Source: Flavobacterium sediminis
GTDB lineage: Bacteria; Bacteroidota; Bacteroidia; Flavobacteriales; Flavobacteriaceae
Assembly: GCF_003148385.1 (NCBI RefSeq)
Contig: NZ_CP029463.1
Coordinates: forward strand, 2,914,001 to 2,978,000
Reading direction: 5' to 3'
DNA length: 64,000 nucleotides
In this document: in pieces, positions 27,196 to 38,676 of the stretch
How the letters are laid out: every line of letters begins with the position of its first letter
Numbering within the stretch: the stretch's first letter is position 1
Made by a program: the position numbers and the translations under genes
Notes under the pieces: model-generated
What the model saw: only the letters and a program-made list of their open reading frames with translations
What the model was told of the DNA's origin: nothing
The model's database searches: none

Positions 27196-28386
27196 TTATA
27201 ATCGATCAATCAGTTCTATACAAGCTCTGGAGTTGTGGTAAGGACATTTCCATAAACCTGCTTTATCGTTGATTATTTTACTGTAATCTCCATGAATACC
27301 CCAGATCCATTCTCCGTTTTCTTTGTCTATGATAAAACGCTTAATGAAATCCCAGTTTTTTTCAGCAGTAGTAAAATATTTCTCTTCTTGTGTTAATTCC
27401 CAAGCATTGATCATCCCAATTAAAAGTTCTGCTTGTGGCCACCAATGCTTTTCTGTGATTAAATTATTTTTCTGAGGATCAAGTTCATACCAAAGACCTC
27501 CGTCCTGGTCAATCCCTTCAAAAGTAGCATCAGCCATTTGTAAGGCGTGTTTAGTAAAGATTTCAATCAGTTCTTGATTTTGTGTAATTCTTGCACACCA
27601 AAGCAATAACCAAGCAGCTTCTATATCATGGCCATAGGAAACGACATCTGGTTTTTCAATCCATTCTTCATTAAAGAAGAGTTTTAGATGTCCGGTTCTA
27701 GTATTGATAAAATAGTGATTGATCGTCTCTAAAATTTCTATGATCTTTGTTTGTAAAAGTTCATTTGGCCAAACTAAAAATAAGTTGGCATACGCCTCTA
27801 CAATATGTAAATGCGTATTCATAGTCTTCTTTTCGTTGACATCTTTAGCACTTAACCGGAGATCTTCAATTGGATTCCATTCTTGAGTAAAGGCTTCTAA
27901 ATATCCTTTGTTTACAGGGTCAAAGCTATATTTTTCGATGGTTTCAAAAAGCGAAATAGCCATTTGTAAAACTTTTTGATCCTGAGTTATCTTATAGTAT
28001 TCGGCTAAGCCGTAAATTGTAAATGCTAAAGCATAGATCTGCTTCTTGGTTTGAGAAGGTTTTCCATCGTATGCAACACTCCAGAAAACCCCGCCAAACT
28101 CTTTGTCAAAAAAATAACTATTAATAAAATGATAAGCTTTAGTGGCTGTTTCAAGATCGGAAGGATCTTGTGTGATCTGATAAGCCGCAGAGAAAGACCA
28201 AAGAATACGAGCATTGAGAACAGAGCCTTTTTCAGCATTCAGAACTTTTTTTTCAAAAGCATCGATTTGTCCTACAAAACCATCATTTTCAGCGTCTATG
28301 GTGTTTTTTTTCCAATAGTTTAAAATGTGGTTAAGTTCTTCTCTGACCTCGTTTTTTAAATTTTGTTTTCTTTCTGGTGTTGGCAT
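27196..28386 (-). CDS. AGE-family epimerase (mannobiose/cellobiose 2-epimerase)
   Basis: 396 residues, no signal peptide, so cytoplasmic. The (alpha/alpha)6 barrel of the N-acylglucosamine 2-epimerase family shows NARILWSFSAAY, GGVFWSVAYDG, NTHLHIVEAYANL, SYGHDIEAAWLLLW, ADATFEGIDQDGGLWYE and KHWWPQAELL. The His in SYGHDIEA and the His in KHWWPQ are the known catalytic positions of cellobiose 2-epimerases. In a mannan locus with GH130 the expected reaction is Man-Man to Man-Glc. Confidence 0.92.
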   Translation of the reverse strand: MPTPERKQNLKNEVREELNHILNYWKKNTIDAENDGFVGQIDAFEKKVLNAEKGSVLNARILWSFSAAYQITQDPSDLETATKAYHFINSYFFDKEFGGVFWSVAYDGKPSQTKKQIYALAFTIYGLAEYYKITQDQKVLQMAISLFETIEKYSFDPVNKGYLEAFTQEWNPIEDLRLSAKDVNEKKTMNTHLHIVEAYANLFLVWPNELLQTKIIEILETINHYFINTRTGHLKLFFNEEWIEKPDVVSYGHDIEAAWLLLWCARITQNQELIEIFTKHALQMADATFEGIDQDGGLWYELDPQKNNLITEKHWWPQAELLIGMINAWELTQEEKYFTTAEKNWDFIKRFIIDKENGEWIWGIHGDYSKIINDKAGLWKCPYHNSRACIELIDRL

Positions 28387-28402
28387 ATCAAAAGATCAAG
28401 GA

Positions 28403-29587
28403 TTATAAATTTTTATTTCGATCAACTAAATCAATAATAGTCGCTACGGATCCTGATGAAATAAAGGTGTCTTCAGGAGTATTCATTACATAATCTACTA
28501 ATCTGTCAGTAGAAGAAACGGCTACATGCATCCGGGTATCGGATGAAGCATAATAGATGTATACGGTTCCGTCTTCATCAGTAATCCAACCGTTTGAGAA
28601 CAACACGTTGGAAACATCTCCTACGCGTTCGTCATTGATCGGAGCCATAAAATGTCCGGCCGGAACATACGTTACTTTTCCTATATCATTCAAATCGGTC
28701 ATGAACATGTAGAGTGTATAGCGCAGACCGGCAGCTGTGTTTCGCACTCCGTGTGCTAAATGCAACCAACCTTTTGAGGTTTTGATCGGAGCAGGACCTA
28801 AGCCATTTTTTAATTCATAGATTGTATGGTATTTTTTAGAGAAAATAATGGTTTCATTTTGAACAACAGGGTTTTCCATATTGTCAATATAACCTAAACC
28901 GATACCACCACCGGAACCAACATCAATAAAGCCGTCCTGAGGGCGTGTGTAAACCGCATATTTTCCATTTACAAATTCAGCGTGTAAAACCACATTTCGT
29001 TGTTGACCTGTATTGGAAATCAAATCCGGCAAGCGCTCCCAATTAACCAAATCTTTTGTACGAACAATACCGGCATTAGCAATTGCGCTACTGGTATCGC
29101 CTTTAGGAGCATTCGGATCTTTTCTTTCGGTACAGAAAATGCCGTAAATCCATCCGTCTTCATGTTGTGTCAGACGCATGTCATATACATTGGTATCCGG
29201 ATTTCCGGGGATTTGAGGAATGACACATGGCTTTTCCCAAAATTTGAAGTTGTCAATTCCATTAGGACTTTCTGCAAGAGCAAAAAACGATTTTCTGTCG
29301 TTTCCTTCAACACGTACGCATAATATATAATTTCCTTTCCATTTTATAGCTCCGGCATTGAATGTTGCATTAAAACCGATACGTTCCATAGCATAAGGGT
29401 TGTTTTCTGCGTTCAGGTCATAACGCCATTCCAAAGGAATATGTTTCGGGGTAACAATTGCATTTTTATAGCGCATGTAAATCCCGTTTGATTCCTCGTA
29501 TGGTTTGTTGCTGATATTCAGAAAGGTTTCGTGTACAGCCTTTAATTGTTCGTAATTGGTTATATGTTTCATGTTTTTAATTTCCAT
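28403..29587 (-). CDS. GH130 beta-1,4-mannosyl-glucose phosphorylase
   Basis: 394 residues (or 389 from the inner ATG at 29572), no signal peptide. The five-bladed propeller of GH130 shows GFNATFNAGAIKWKGNYILCVRVEGNDRKSFFA, DMRLTQHEDGWIYGIFCTERKD, LGPAPIKTSKGWLHLAHGVR and a C-terminal STDRLVDYVMNTPED. The R-VEGNDRKS segment fits subfamily 1. It phosphorolyses mannosyl-glucose, made by the neighbouring epimerase, to mannose-1-phosphate and glucose. The genes are 16 bp apart. Confidence 0.94.
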   Translation of the reverse strand: MEIKNMKHITNYEQLKAVHETFLNISNKPYEESNGIYMRYKNAIVTPKHIPLEWRYDLNAENNPYAMERIGFNATFNAGAIKWKGNYILCVRVEGNDRKSFFALAESPNGIDNFKFWEKPCVIPQIPGNPDTNVYDMRLTQHEDGWIYGIFCTERKDPNAPKGDTSSAIANAGIVRTKDLVNWERLPDLISNTGQQRNVVLHAEFVNGKYAVYTRPQDGFIDVGSGGGIGLGYIDNMENPVVQNETIIFSKKYHTIYELKNGLGPAPIKTSKGWLHLAHGVRNTAAGLRYTLYMFMTDLNDIGKVTYVPAGHFMAPINDERVGDVSNVLFSNGWITDEDGTVYIYYASSDTRMHVAVSSTDRLVDYVMNTPEDTFISSGSVATIIDLVDRNKNL

Positions 29588-29607
29588 ATTATTGACGGTT
29601 AAAAATT

Positions 29608-31433
29608 TTATTCACTTAGATTATTCCACCAGAATTTTTTTAGTAATGCAATGCATATAACAAGAATAATGATGCAGATATAAAGCGGAAAGGTTTGCTG
29701 AAAGATCAGGTACATCGGTATTAGTACCAATAGCGTTTGTGCTATTGTTCCGATCAATACATTGAACATATCACGACCGAAATTAGCATCAGATTTAAAA
29801 TCAGGATTTTCAGCTATTACTTCTTCTTTTACAGGTCCCCAAAACCCCACGGACGGACGTTTAAATAAAATTCTTTAAGAATGTCTTTATTGGTTGCCGG
29901 TGCGGAATAGGTTCCGATAATCGATCCTAATAAAGAAACGATAAGCAAAATAGGAAACAAATAAAGTTCGTTTACTTCAGGAAAAAGCATGGGAGTGAAG
30001 TAAGCGGCTACTAATCCGGTTAGCATCCCCCAGAAAAACCCTTCGCCGTTAAATCGCCACCAATGCCATTTTAAAATGTTAGCTCCTACATAACTTCCAT
30101 AAAGAACAGATACAATAATGTTTAACACGGAGTTTACATTTTTAGCAAATAATCCCAATATAATACTGATAAGCACAACGATAATTCCGGTGGCATAATT
30201 CATATTTCTGATTTGTTTAGCATTAGCTTCCGGTTTAATATGTTTCAGATAAATATCATTTACAATATAGGCTTGAGCAGCATTAAGAGTTCCAGCAAAA
30301 GTAGACATGAATGCAGCGATTAACCCTGCCAGTAATAAACCTAAAAGCCCGACAGGAACAAAGGTTTTAATAGCCGAAGGAAGTATAAGCTCAAAATCCA
30401 GATTTCCGGAAGCAGTCAACAGGTCTATCTTTTCATAGTAAACCAAAGCTAAGGCAGCAAATCCGGCAATCATTAAGTAACGTATCGGCATTAGGATAAC
30501 GGATACGAAACCACTCATTTTAGAAGCTTCAATAGCATTTTTGGTAGATAATATTTTTTGCATATCATAAGTAGGAGCAGGTCCTGCGATGCTAACCAAA
30601 ATTCCTTTAAATAACATCATTGAAAGAAAAATCGAGAAGATTCCGAAACCATCGGACTTTATTTTGCTTTGTACTTCTGGTATCACAGAAGACCAATTGA
30701 GTTCTAAGCCTCCGCTGAACGGACTCATCCAATGTTCCGGTACGGTCAGATTTCCTGTTCCGACAGCTTGCCAACCTAAATAGCCGATAACTAAAGCTGC
30801 TACTGTCATAATTGCAAATTGAACTACATCTGCCCAAACAATTCCTGACATACCGCCCAATAGAGAATAGAATACAGCAAAAAGTGTAAAAATAACGCCG
30901 TAAAAGTGCGGAACATATTGAGCCGAAACCTGAAAAGGTATATAGTTACTGATAACTTCCCAAGGGAGGAAAATCTCTACAAATTTTCCTAAGCCAATAA
31001 ATCCGTATGCTAAATAGCCTAAACATACAACTAAAGCAAATACAACAACGATCATGTGTGATAATTTGGCACCGGTACCTGTCCCGAATCGAGTTCCGAT
31101 CCATTCGGCACCTGTCGTTACGTTTGATCGTCTTAACCATTTGGATAAATAAACCATTAGGAAGATCTGATTGAAAACCGGCCAAAGCCATGGGATCCAT
31201 ACACTTTTTATACCATAAACAAACATTAAAGTAACCAACCAAATAGTCCCTGAAATGTCAAACATACCCGAAGCATTGGAAAGCCCCAGTAAATACCATG
31301 GAATGGATTTACCACCTAAGAGATAATCGTCTTTACTTCGTTCAGCCCTTTTCCTTAATACCAGCCCGATAATGACAATTGAGATCAAGTAAGCAAGGAT
31401 AATTAAAAAATCTATTGTATTGAGTAGTTGCAT
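29608..31433 (-). CDS. Sodium:solute symporter (SSS family), frame broken near the C-terminus
   Basis: Probable mannobiose or mannosyl-glucose importer of ~607 residues with 13-14 helices. The main frame (29829-31433) starts MQLLNTIDFLIILAYLISIV and contains LLGGKSIPWYLLGLSNASG, the SSS sugar-transporter core. It stops after VRPWGFGDL. A second frame (29608-29850) resumes with GFWGPVKEEVIAENPDF and one more helix, the normal end of these symporters. Adding one G to the GGGG run at 29845-29848 joins them as VRPWGFWGPV. The second frame is therefore not a separate small membrane protein. Between GH26 and GH130 in the operon. Confidence 0.85.
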
Positions 31434-31442
31434 AGTATCGGT

Positions 31443-32572
31443 TTACTGGTAAATATTTTGTTCTGTTATTTCTTTTTGGAAAAAAGTATTAGGTAATTCA
31501 TAGAATTTTTTAAAATCCTTTTCCGTAGACTGCCCTTTATAAGGAGCATAATAATGCATTTTTTGTTCATGTTCCAGCCAACCGTGATTTCTCCAGACCA
31601 AGACGTATGAAATTTTATAATTGCCAATAGCTTTTATTAAGGTATCAGTCCACCAGTTTTCATAGGGAATCTGTTCAAATCCGGTTTCAGCAAATGCCAT
31701 TATTTTGTTATGCTTGAAGGCAAATTCATTCATGATTTTGAATTGTTTCCGGCATTTATCAACATAGGCAGTACTTGTGGCAGGATCGTCGTATTGATAG
31801 GCATCAAAGCTTACGATATCAACATATTGGTCTCCCGGGTAAAATTTTTCAAAATCTTCGTATGTTTCAAAATCAGCAGTGTTGAATACATAAATTAAAT
31901 TGTGAACGCCTTTAGATTTTAAGTAATTAAATGAAAACACCCATAATTCTTTAAATTGTTCAGGAGTTCCGTTGTTTTGGCACCACCAAAACCAATTTCC
32001 GGTTAATTCATGATACGGGCGGTATAAAACAGGGATTGATTTACCATCGTCAGATTTAAGACTGTTTAAAAATACGGCAGCTTTGTCTAACCAGTTTTTA
32101 AAAAGTTCATGCTTGCTTCCGTTTGGTAGTACTGAAGCTAAGGAGCCGGGAGTTGTATCCCAAGCATCACCACCGGTAAAAGGGTTATTAATATGCCAAC
32201 TAATAGTATTGACACCGCCCTTTGATATACTTCTTTAATGTATTGTCTCATTTTATGAAAAGGAACTCCGTCCAGGTTTTCCGGACTGTCATTTTCAATT
32301 CTTCCGATATCCCAACCATAAACAGCCGGATAATCATTAGCAACTTCTTTTACATCACTTCGACCATTTTCATATTTCCAGTTCACTCCATAAGCCAGAT
32401 CATCCTGATGACCAAACATGAATCCTTTTTGTTTTAATTGTATCAGGTTTCTGTATACGTTTTGGGTTTCAGTAGTAGCTTGTTGGTCGCTATTGAGTAT
32501 TGAATGACAAGAAGCTAACAAAGAGATTGAGGTCAATAATGTTATTTTTTGTATGGTTTTGTACAGTCTCAT
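31443..32572 (-). CDS. GH26 mannanase lipoprotein, frame broken by a single-base deletion
   Basis: About 377 residues from ATG 32572, with lipoprotein signal ISLLASCHS. The first frame runs to about YIKEVYQ and then goes off. The next frame continues KGGVNTISWHINNPFTGGD, VLYRPYHELTGNWFWWC (acid/base Glu) and IMAFAETGFEQ (nucleophile Glu). One missing base at 32218-32223 (CCCTTT on the plus strand) restores a complete GH26. First gene of the seven-gene minus-strand PUL operon. A longer start (32629) has no signal-like beginning and is rejected. Confidence 0.85.
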
Positions 32573-32608
32573 ATCAGTTATCTTGTGTATTTTTAAAAAG
32601 TAGTTAAA

Positions 32609-32624
32609 AAATATAGGAATATTT
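32609..32624. promoter_or_regulatory. Palindrome AAATAT-N4-ATATTT in the GH26/AraC intergenic region
   Basis: AAATATAGGAATATTT, a 6+6 dyad. A close relative (AAATATAGGTATTT) lies before susC at 33786-33799. Both share AAATATAGG and fall between a predicted -7 box and the start codon of a PUL gene. Candidate operator; the regulator is unknown. Confidence 0.3.
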
Positions 32625-32708
32625 TTCAAATAATTAAAAATATTGATTGTGATTTTATAAAATTCAAAATTAATTTTGTTATTCTATATAGTAGTAATAT
32701 TATTTTGT

Positions 32709-32716
32709 CAAAATTA
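32709..32716 (-). promoter_or_regulatory. -7 box for the minus-strand PUL operon
   Basis: Plus-strand CAAAATTA reads TAATTTTG on the minus strand, an exact TAnnTTTG match identical to the box before susC. It predicts a ~130-nt leader before the GH26 ATG. Confidence 0.4.
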
Positions 32717-32747
32717 TATCTTATAATTGCAAAAAAATAAAATTAAA

Positions 32748-33626
32748 ATGAGCGAGGTCTATAAATTTCACAGAGAAGTAACTCCCTTATCAAAAAGAGA
32801 TAGCTTTTTGGTCTTTGATAGAATTAAAGATGGATTTGATTTCCCGGTACATCATCATCCGGAATACGAGATTAATTTTATTCAAAACGGAAGCGGTGTA
32901 AAAAGAGTAGTGGGAGATCATATAGAAGAGATTGAAGAAGTTGAGTTGGTGTTAGTTGGACCTAATTTGCATCATGGGTGGGAAACACATAATTGCAGGT
33001 CAAGAAGGATTCATGAAATAACCATCCAATTTCATAATGATTTGTTTGAAGATAGTTTTTTATCCAGACGGGTAATGCTGTCGATCAAAGATATGTTGGA
33101 AAAGTCTATACATGGAATATTGTTTTCGAATAAAACAGCTATAGAAATAGGGGAAAGGTTGAAAAAACTATCAAAATTAGACGGAATTGATAATTTTTTA
33201 GAGTTTTTGTCTATACTTTATGATATGTCTAATTCAAGGAATCAGCGGTTGTTGTCTACTTATACGGTTGATAATTTTAATTTCGAAGAGGATGATAAAA
33301 TGAAAATGGTGTATGATTATGTGCAACAAAACTTTTCAGAGAAAATTTCTTTAGATGAAGTAGCAGACCTGTTATCGATGAGTGTTGTGTCGTTTAATCG
33401 TTTTATTAAAAAAAGAACAAATAAGACTTTTGTGAACTATTTGAATGATATCAGGGTAGGGTATGCTTCCAGGTGGTTGATTGAGAAGGATTTAAGTATT
33501 GCGGAAATTGCTTATAAGGCAGGTTTTAATAATATAGCGAACTTTAACAGAATCTTTAAGAGTAAAAAGAACACAACTCCGAGTCAATACAGGGAAGAAT
33601 TCAATGGAATGAAACGTTTTTTATAA
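32748..33626 (+). CDS. AraC-family regulator of the mannan PUL
   Basis: 292 residues from ATG 32748 (a TTG at 32727 is rejected, being part of an AT-rich promoter-like stretch). The N-terminal cupin-like sensor (HHHPEYEINFIQNGSGVKRVVGDH, GPNLHHGWETH) precedes two C-terminal HTH motifs (SEKISLDEVADLLSMSVVSFNRFIKKRTNKTF and SIAEIAYKAGFNNIANFNRIFKSKKNTTPSQYREEF). It sits between the two divergent arms of the PUL, so it is the likely sugar-responsive activator. It is not the usual SusR or hybrid two-component regulator. Confidence 0.9.
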   Translation: MSEVYKFHREVTPLSKRDSFLVFDRIKDGFDFPVHHHPEYEINFIQNGSGVKRVVGDHIEEIEEVELVLVGPNLHHGWETHNCRSRRIHEITIQFHNDLFEDSFLSRRVMLSIKDMLEKSIHGILFSNKTAIEIGERLKKLSKLDGIDNFLEFLSILYDMSNSRNQRLLSTYTVDNFNFEEDDKMKMVYDYVQQNFSEKISLDEVADLLSMSVVSFNRFIKKRTNKTFVNYLNDIRVGYASRWLIEKDLSIAEIAYKAGFNNIANFNRIFKSKKNTTPSQYREEFNGMKRFL

Positions 33627-33628
33627 CA

Positions 33629-33712
33629 ATGATATTATTTTATCATATTCAAACATTAAAATTTCGTTAAAATTTTCGTGAAAATAATAGAATTAAATGA
33701 TAAAATAATATT
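33629..33712. promoter_or_regulatory. Paired inverted repeat upstream of susC
   Basis: GATATTATTTTATCAT (33631-33646) is repeated in inverted form as ATGATAAAATAATATT (33697-33712), 15 of 16 bases matching across a 50-nt spacer. The left arm is itself a dyad, ATGATA-N6-TATCAT, from 33629. Placement between the AraC gene and the susC promoter suggests a regulator site. Confidence 0.4.
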
Positions 33713-33734
33713 AAAGTTAAGTTGGTAAGACCTA

Positions 33735-33742
33735 TAATTTTG
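33735..33742 (+). promoter_or_regulatory. -7 box of the susCD operon
   Basis: TAATTTTG, an exact TAnnTTTG match about 95 bp before the susC ATG. The leader ends in tandem AACT repeats (ACTAACTAACTAAC) just before the start. Confidence 0.5.
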
Positions 33743-33785
33743 TAAATCAACAATAAATACATGTCTAAATTATTGATATTATAAA

Positions 33786-33799
33786 AAATATAGGTATTT
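33786..33799. promoter_or_regulatory. Palindrome AAATA-N4-TATTT in the susC leader
   Basis: AAATATAGGTATTT, sharing AAATATAGG with the dyad at 32609-32624 before the divergent operon. Confidence 0.3.
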
Positions 33800-33837
33800 A
33801 TTTTGTTTTATTAAATTACTAACTAACTAACAAATTT

Positions 33838-36800
33838 ATGAGGGATTCAAATTATTGCTTAAAGCAGGCAAGTAAAAGAAAAAGGTATTTTTTCTTTCTT
33901 TTTCTTTTATCGTCTTTTTCTGCTTTAATGGCTCAAAACATTAAGGTTTCGGGCGTCGTATCCGATAAACAAGGAGTGACTCTTCCGGGAGTTAATGTTG
34001 TTTTGAAAGGTACGCAAAAAGGGGAGATTACAGATTTCGACGGAAATTTCCAATTGGATGTCCCGTCAGATGGTGTTTTAACCTTTTCCTACATTGGTTT
34101 TAAAACAAAAGAGGTACCGGTAAATTCTCAATCAACGATTAATGTGACTCTTGAAGAAAATGTATCCAGTTTAGAAGAGATCGTAGTTATTGGTTATGGT
34201 GCTCAAAAGAAGGAAGATGTTAACGGTGCTATATCTTCAATTAAAACGGAAGATATTACGGCTTTAAAACAAACGACTGTGGATCAGATGATGCAGGGGA
34301 AAGCTGCCGGTGTTACAATTCAAAACAATTCAGGGCAGCCAGGTAGTGCAGTTTCAGTTCGTGTTCGTGGTGTGACTTCTATCTCTGGAACAAACGAGCC
34401 GCTTTATATTATTGATGGTGTTCCGGTTTCCGGTGATGCAACTGGAAAATCCATGTCAGGCCGTCCTATAGCTGCTAATGATTTTTCAGCGGGAGGAGAT
34501 TCGGGAAACAGTGCGGTAAGTCCGTTGTCATTTCTAAATCCTAACGATATTGAATCGATTGATATTTTAAAAGATGCTTCAGCGACAGCTATTTATGGTT
34601 CAAGGGGGCTAACGGGGTTGTGATTATTACAACGAAATCCGGTAAAAGAGGAGATGGAAAGATATCTTATGAAGGTTACACCTCTGTTGCAAATATTTAT
34701 AGAAAATTAGATGTAATGAATTTACAGCAGTATGCCAGATATCAGAATAATTTAGCGGTCGCGATAGGTTTACCAAACTCTGTTAGAGATGAATTCTCAC
34801 ATCCGGAATTATTAGGAAACGGAACGAATTGGCAGGATGAAGTATATCAAACTGCTTTTACACAAAGTCATCAGTTGGCTTTCTCAGGCGGTAAAGATGC
34901 AACGACTTATTATTTATCCGGAGGTTTTATGGATCAGCAAGGAGTTTTACTTGGTTCGGGGTATAAACGCTATACGATGCGTGCTAATCTTGATTCAAAA
35001 GTAAAAGATTGGTTAAAAGTAGGTTTAAATGTTGGGACAGGTATTACAAATGAAAAACTAACTATCAACCAGAGCTATACTGGAATTATTAGTAATGCAT
35101 TGTTACAGGCTCCTGATATTCCGGTAAGAAATACGGATGGTAGTTTTGCCGGACCTAATGACAATTCAATGGCAGGGGCTTCATACTATAACCCGGTTGC
35201 TATTTCAATGGTTAGAGATAATACTCTGGTTCGTAAAAACTTTTTAGGAAATCTGTACGGAGAGGCTACTATAATTGATGGGTTGAAATATAGAGCGGAG
35301 TTAGGAGCAAATACAGAATTTTCAACTCAAGAAGATTTTATTCCTGAATATAACTGGGGAATTCAAACGCATAATGCAACAGAATTATGGAGACGAAACT
35401 CAAACTGGTATTCTATAAATGTTAAAAATTTATTGACTTACGATAAAACATTCGGAAAACATAAAGTAACACTCTTAGCCGGTCAGGAGGCTAATGATAG
35501 CCACTGGGAAGGTTTGAACGTTTACAGTACAGGAGCCCCTGTAAGTGATCCGGCTACGGTTAATATGGGATCAACGATTCGTGTTACGGCAAATGATTAT
35601 TACAAAGGTAGTGCAGCATTATTCTCATATTTTGGTCGTTTGATCTATGATTTTGACAATAGATATAGTCTTTCAGCTTCTTGGCGTGCAGACCGATCGT
35701 CAAAATTTGATCCGGTTGTTGATGGTGGAAAAAAACAATGGGGATATTTCCCGGCTGTAGCTGTCTCTTGGAAATTATCAAATGAAAAATTTATGGAAAA
35801 TACCAGAAAGTATATTGACAATATCAAGTTCAGAATTGGATATGGTGAAACAGGGAACCAACAAATTCCGAATAACCGTTATACGGCTTTGTTACAACCG
35901 GGAGGTTCAGGTTTAGGATCTTCTTATACAGTGGGGAATATGCCGAATCCTGATTTGACATGGGAATCAATGCAACAAACTAACTTTGGTCTTGATTTTA
36001 CGTTATTTGATTCCAGATTATCAGCTAGTTTAGATTATTATGTGAAAAAATCTAAAGGATTTTTGTTCCAGGTACCTTTACCGGATTATTTAACAGGAGG
36101 GAGTTCCTATTATGGCGGAATTGAATCACCATATTCAAACATAGGTTCTATGGAGAATAGAGGATATGATGTTACTTTAAACTATAAAACAAAAGGAGAA
36201 AGTGATTTTTCGTGGAGTTCAACTTTAGTATTATCACATTACAAGAACAAACTATTATCTCTTCAAGACGGACTTATACTGATTCAGGACATTCAGACAA
36301 ACGGTTATATGCCAGTTTCTGTAACGAATACAGTTGTTGGTCAGCCAATAGGAATGTTTTATGGATACGTTGCTGAAGGATTATTTCAAACGCAAGAGGA
36401 GTTGAATAATGCACCGATCCAATTTGGTCAATCTGTTGGAGATCAGCCGGGAGAAACTTGGTTGGGTGATGTAAAATATAAAGATGTGAACGGAGATGGT
36501 GTAATTAATGAATTAGACAGAACTTTAATTGGTAACCCTAATCCTGATTTTACTTTTGGTTTTACTAATAATTTCAGATATAAAAGTTTCGATTTATCCG
36601 TTTTTGTTCAGGGTTCTGTTGGGAATGATATCATGAATTTAACATGGAGAAACGGAACAGCTAATTCACAATTATATACGAATCAGTTAGTTGAAGCAGC
36701 TAATTACTGGACTCCGACTAATACAAATACAGATATTCCGAGAGCATTAAATGGTGTTGGAAATGTTAATAATTTAGTTTCAACACGTTATATTGAAGAT

Positions 36801-37046
36801 GGCTCTTATGCCAGAATTCAAAACGTAACTTTAGGCTATACACTACCATCTGATTTAGTAGCAAAAATTAAGATGTCAAGGATAAGGCTTTACGGAAGTG
36901 TACAAAACCTTCATACTTTCACTAAGTATAGAGGATATGATCCTGAAATTGGTTCATTTAACCAAAATGTTTTATTGTCGGGGATTGATAATGGTAGATA
37001 TCCGACTCCAAGAACTTACTCATTTGGTGTTAATTTCGAATTCTAA
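33838..37046 (+). CDS. SusC-like TonB-dependent outer-membrane transporter, frame broken once
   Basis: About 1069 residues. Signal peptide (FLLSSFSALMAQ), carboxypeptidase-regulatory-like domain (VSGVVSDKQGVTLPGVNVVLKG), TonB box and plug start (LEEIVVIGYGAQKKEDVNGAISSI), plug (IDGVPVSG, SIDILKDASATAIYGSRG), then a 22-strand barrel ending YSFGVNFEF. The frame breaks at 34604-34608: five G are seen where SRGANGVVIITTKSG needs six. The second frame continues VIITTKSGKRGDGKISYEGY. It imports mannan oligosaccharides with its SusD partner, whose gene follows 5 bp after the stop. Confidence 0.93.
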
Positions 37047-37051
37047 AAAAA

Positions 37052-38661
37052 ATGAAAATGAAAATGAATAAAAAAGTAATAGGACGTTTTACAGCAGTTT
37101 TAGCTTCTGTATTGATTCTGGCATCTTGTTCGCAAGATTTTACAGATAGACCTTCTGAAGATGCAATTAGTTTAGACTCTTACTATTCAACTAATGAACA
37201 AGTAGCATCTGCAACAAATGTATTATATTCCAGAACGTGGTTTAATTTTGAAACAAAGTTCTTTTTTGCAGTTGCAGAAGTAGGTTCCGGAAATATGTAT
37301 ACTAATTCATCAGATGTAAATGCATTACGCGATTTTTCAATGAATGGTAGTTATGCTATTTTGCAGGATGGATGGGCTTCATTATGGGCAAATATAGCAC
37401 AGGCAAATGCCCTGATTAACTTTTTAGAGGAAAGAGTTGGACCGGATGTTGACCCTGAAGTTGTTCAGAATACAATCGGAGAGGCATACTTTTTAAGGGC
37501 TACAGCTTATTTCTATTTAGTACGTTTATGGGGGCTGTTCCGATTATTGAAAACAATCTGGATTATGCTAATTCTCCTCAAATTCCGACTAATAGAGTAG
37601 AGGATGTGTACACGCTGATTGAAATGGATTATTTGAAAGCTATTGATCGATTGTATGAAAAGAACAGAGGAAGTAACTATGCTGATAACGGACATGTTTC
37701 TAAAGGTTCGGCTAAAGCAATGTTAGCTAAAGTGTATCTATATGAACAAAAATATACAGAAGCAAAACAAATAGCAGAAGAAGTGATTAGTAGTGGTGAG
37801 TTTAAATTATTTGGCGGGCAAGAGCTTCCGGGTAAATCTTTTGCAGATCTATTCACATATCCTAATAATAATAATGAGGAATCAATCTTTGCTTTGCAAT
37901 GGTTATGGGACGGAAATTACGGTTCCGGAAATATTTGTAACACTCAGTTCGGAATCAGTACAGGCAATTTAACAACTTCAAATTGTTCCTACGGAGGCGT
38001 TTTTGCACCTTCCCAAGATATTTTGAGTTTGTATGAGACTAACGATTTAAGAAGACATGAAACGATTATGTTTCCAGGAGAGGAGTATACAAATATTAAA
38101 GTACTTATTAATGGTGGACAAACTGAACAAATGGGCTTTATCGTACCGGCTGCAACAGCTATCGGTGGACAAGGAGCAGGAGCTGCAATTAAAAAATATG
38201 TAATTGGTATTGAAAACGGAAATGAAACCGGTCCGACTCAGACCAGCGGTAACGGAGCGATGTCTAATAATACCTATATCATGCGTTATGCAGAATTATT
38301 ATTGATCCATGCTGAAGCTATATTAGCAGGTGGAGGAAGTACGAGTGATGTTTCGGCATTGAATTCTTTTAACGCAGTTAGAAACAGAGCCGGTTTACCT
38401 AGTGTAAGTTCTATTACATCAGAAGATATGTTTTTAGAAAGAAGAAAAGAGCTGGCTTTTGAAGGCGATTATTGGTTTGACTTGGGACGTAGACCAAGAG
38501 CAGAAGCAATAGCTATAATGTCAGCTCAAAATAGAGGAGACATGAATTATGCTCAATATTTTACGCCAACGGACGCAGATTTCTTATTAGATTATCCTGC
38601 TAATGAAGTGGCTAGAAATCCTAAGTTATTAGAGTCTCCGGTACCTTATGATTTTAACTAA
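37052..38661 (+). CDS. SusD/RagB-like glycan-binding lipoprotein, frame broken once
   Basis: About 536 residues. Lipoprotein signal LASVLILASCSQDF. The first frame goes to AYFYLVRLWG, a SusD TPR hallmark, and the second continues AVPIIENNLDYANSPQIPTNRVEDVYTLIEMDY, NNEESIFALQW, MRYAELLLIHAEA and RRKELAFEGDYWFDLGRR. The break is at 37530-37534, where five G are present and six are needed (TGG GGG GCT). It forms the lid of the SusC pore and binds mannan chains. Second gene of the susC operon. Confidence 0.93.
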
Positions 38662-38676
38662 AAAAAGAAATTTGAT

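Noticed and set aside
29608..29850. A separate 80-aa membrane protein starting with GTG and overlapping the symporter
   Set aside because: Its sequence GFWGPVKEE... plus one helix is the normal C-terminus of these symporters. A single missing G joins the two frames.
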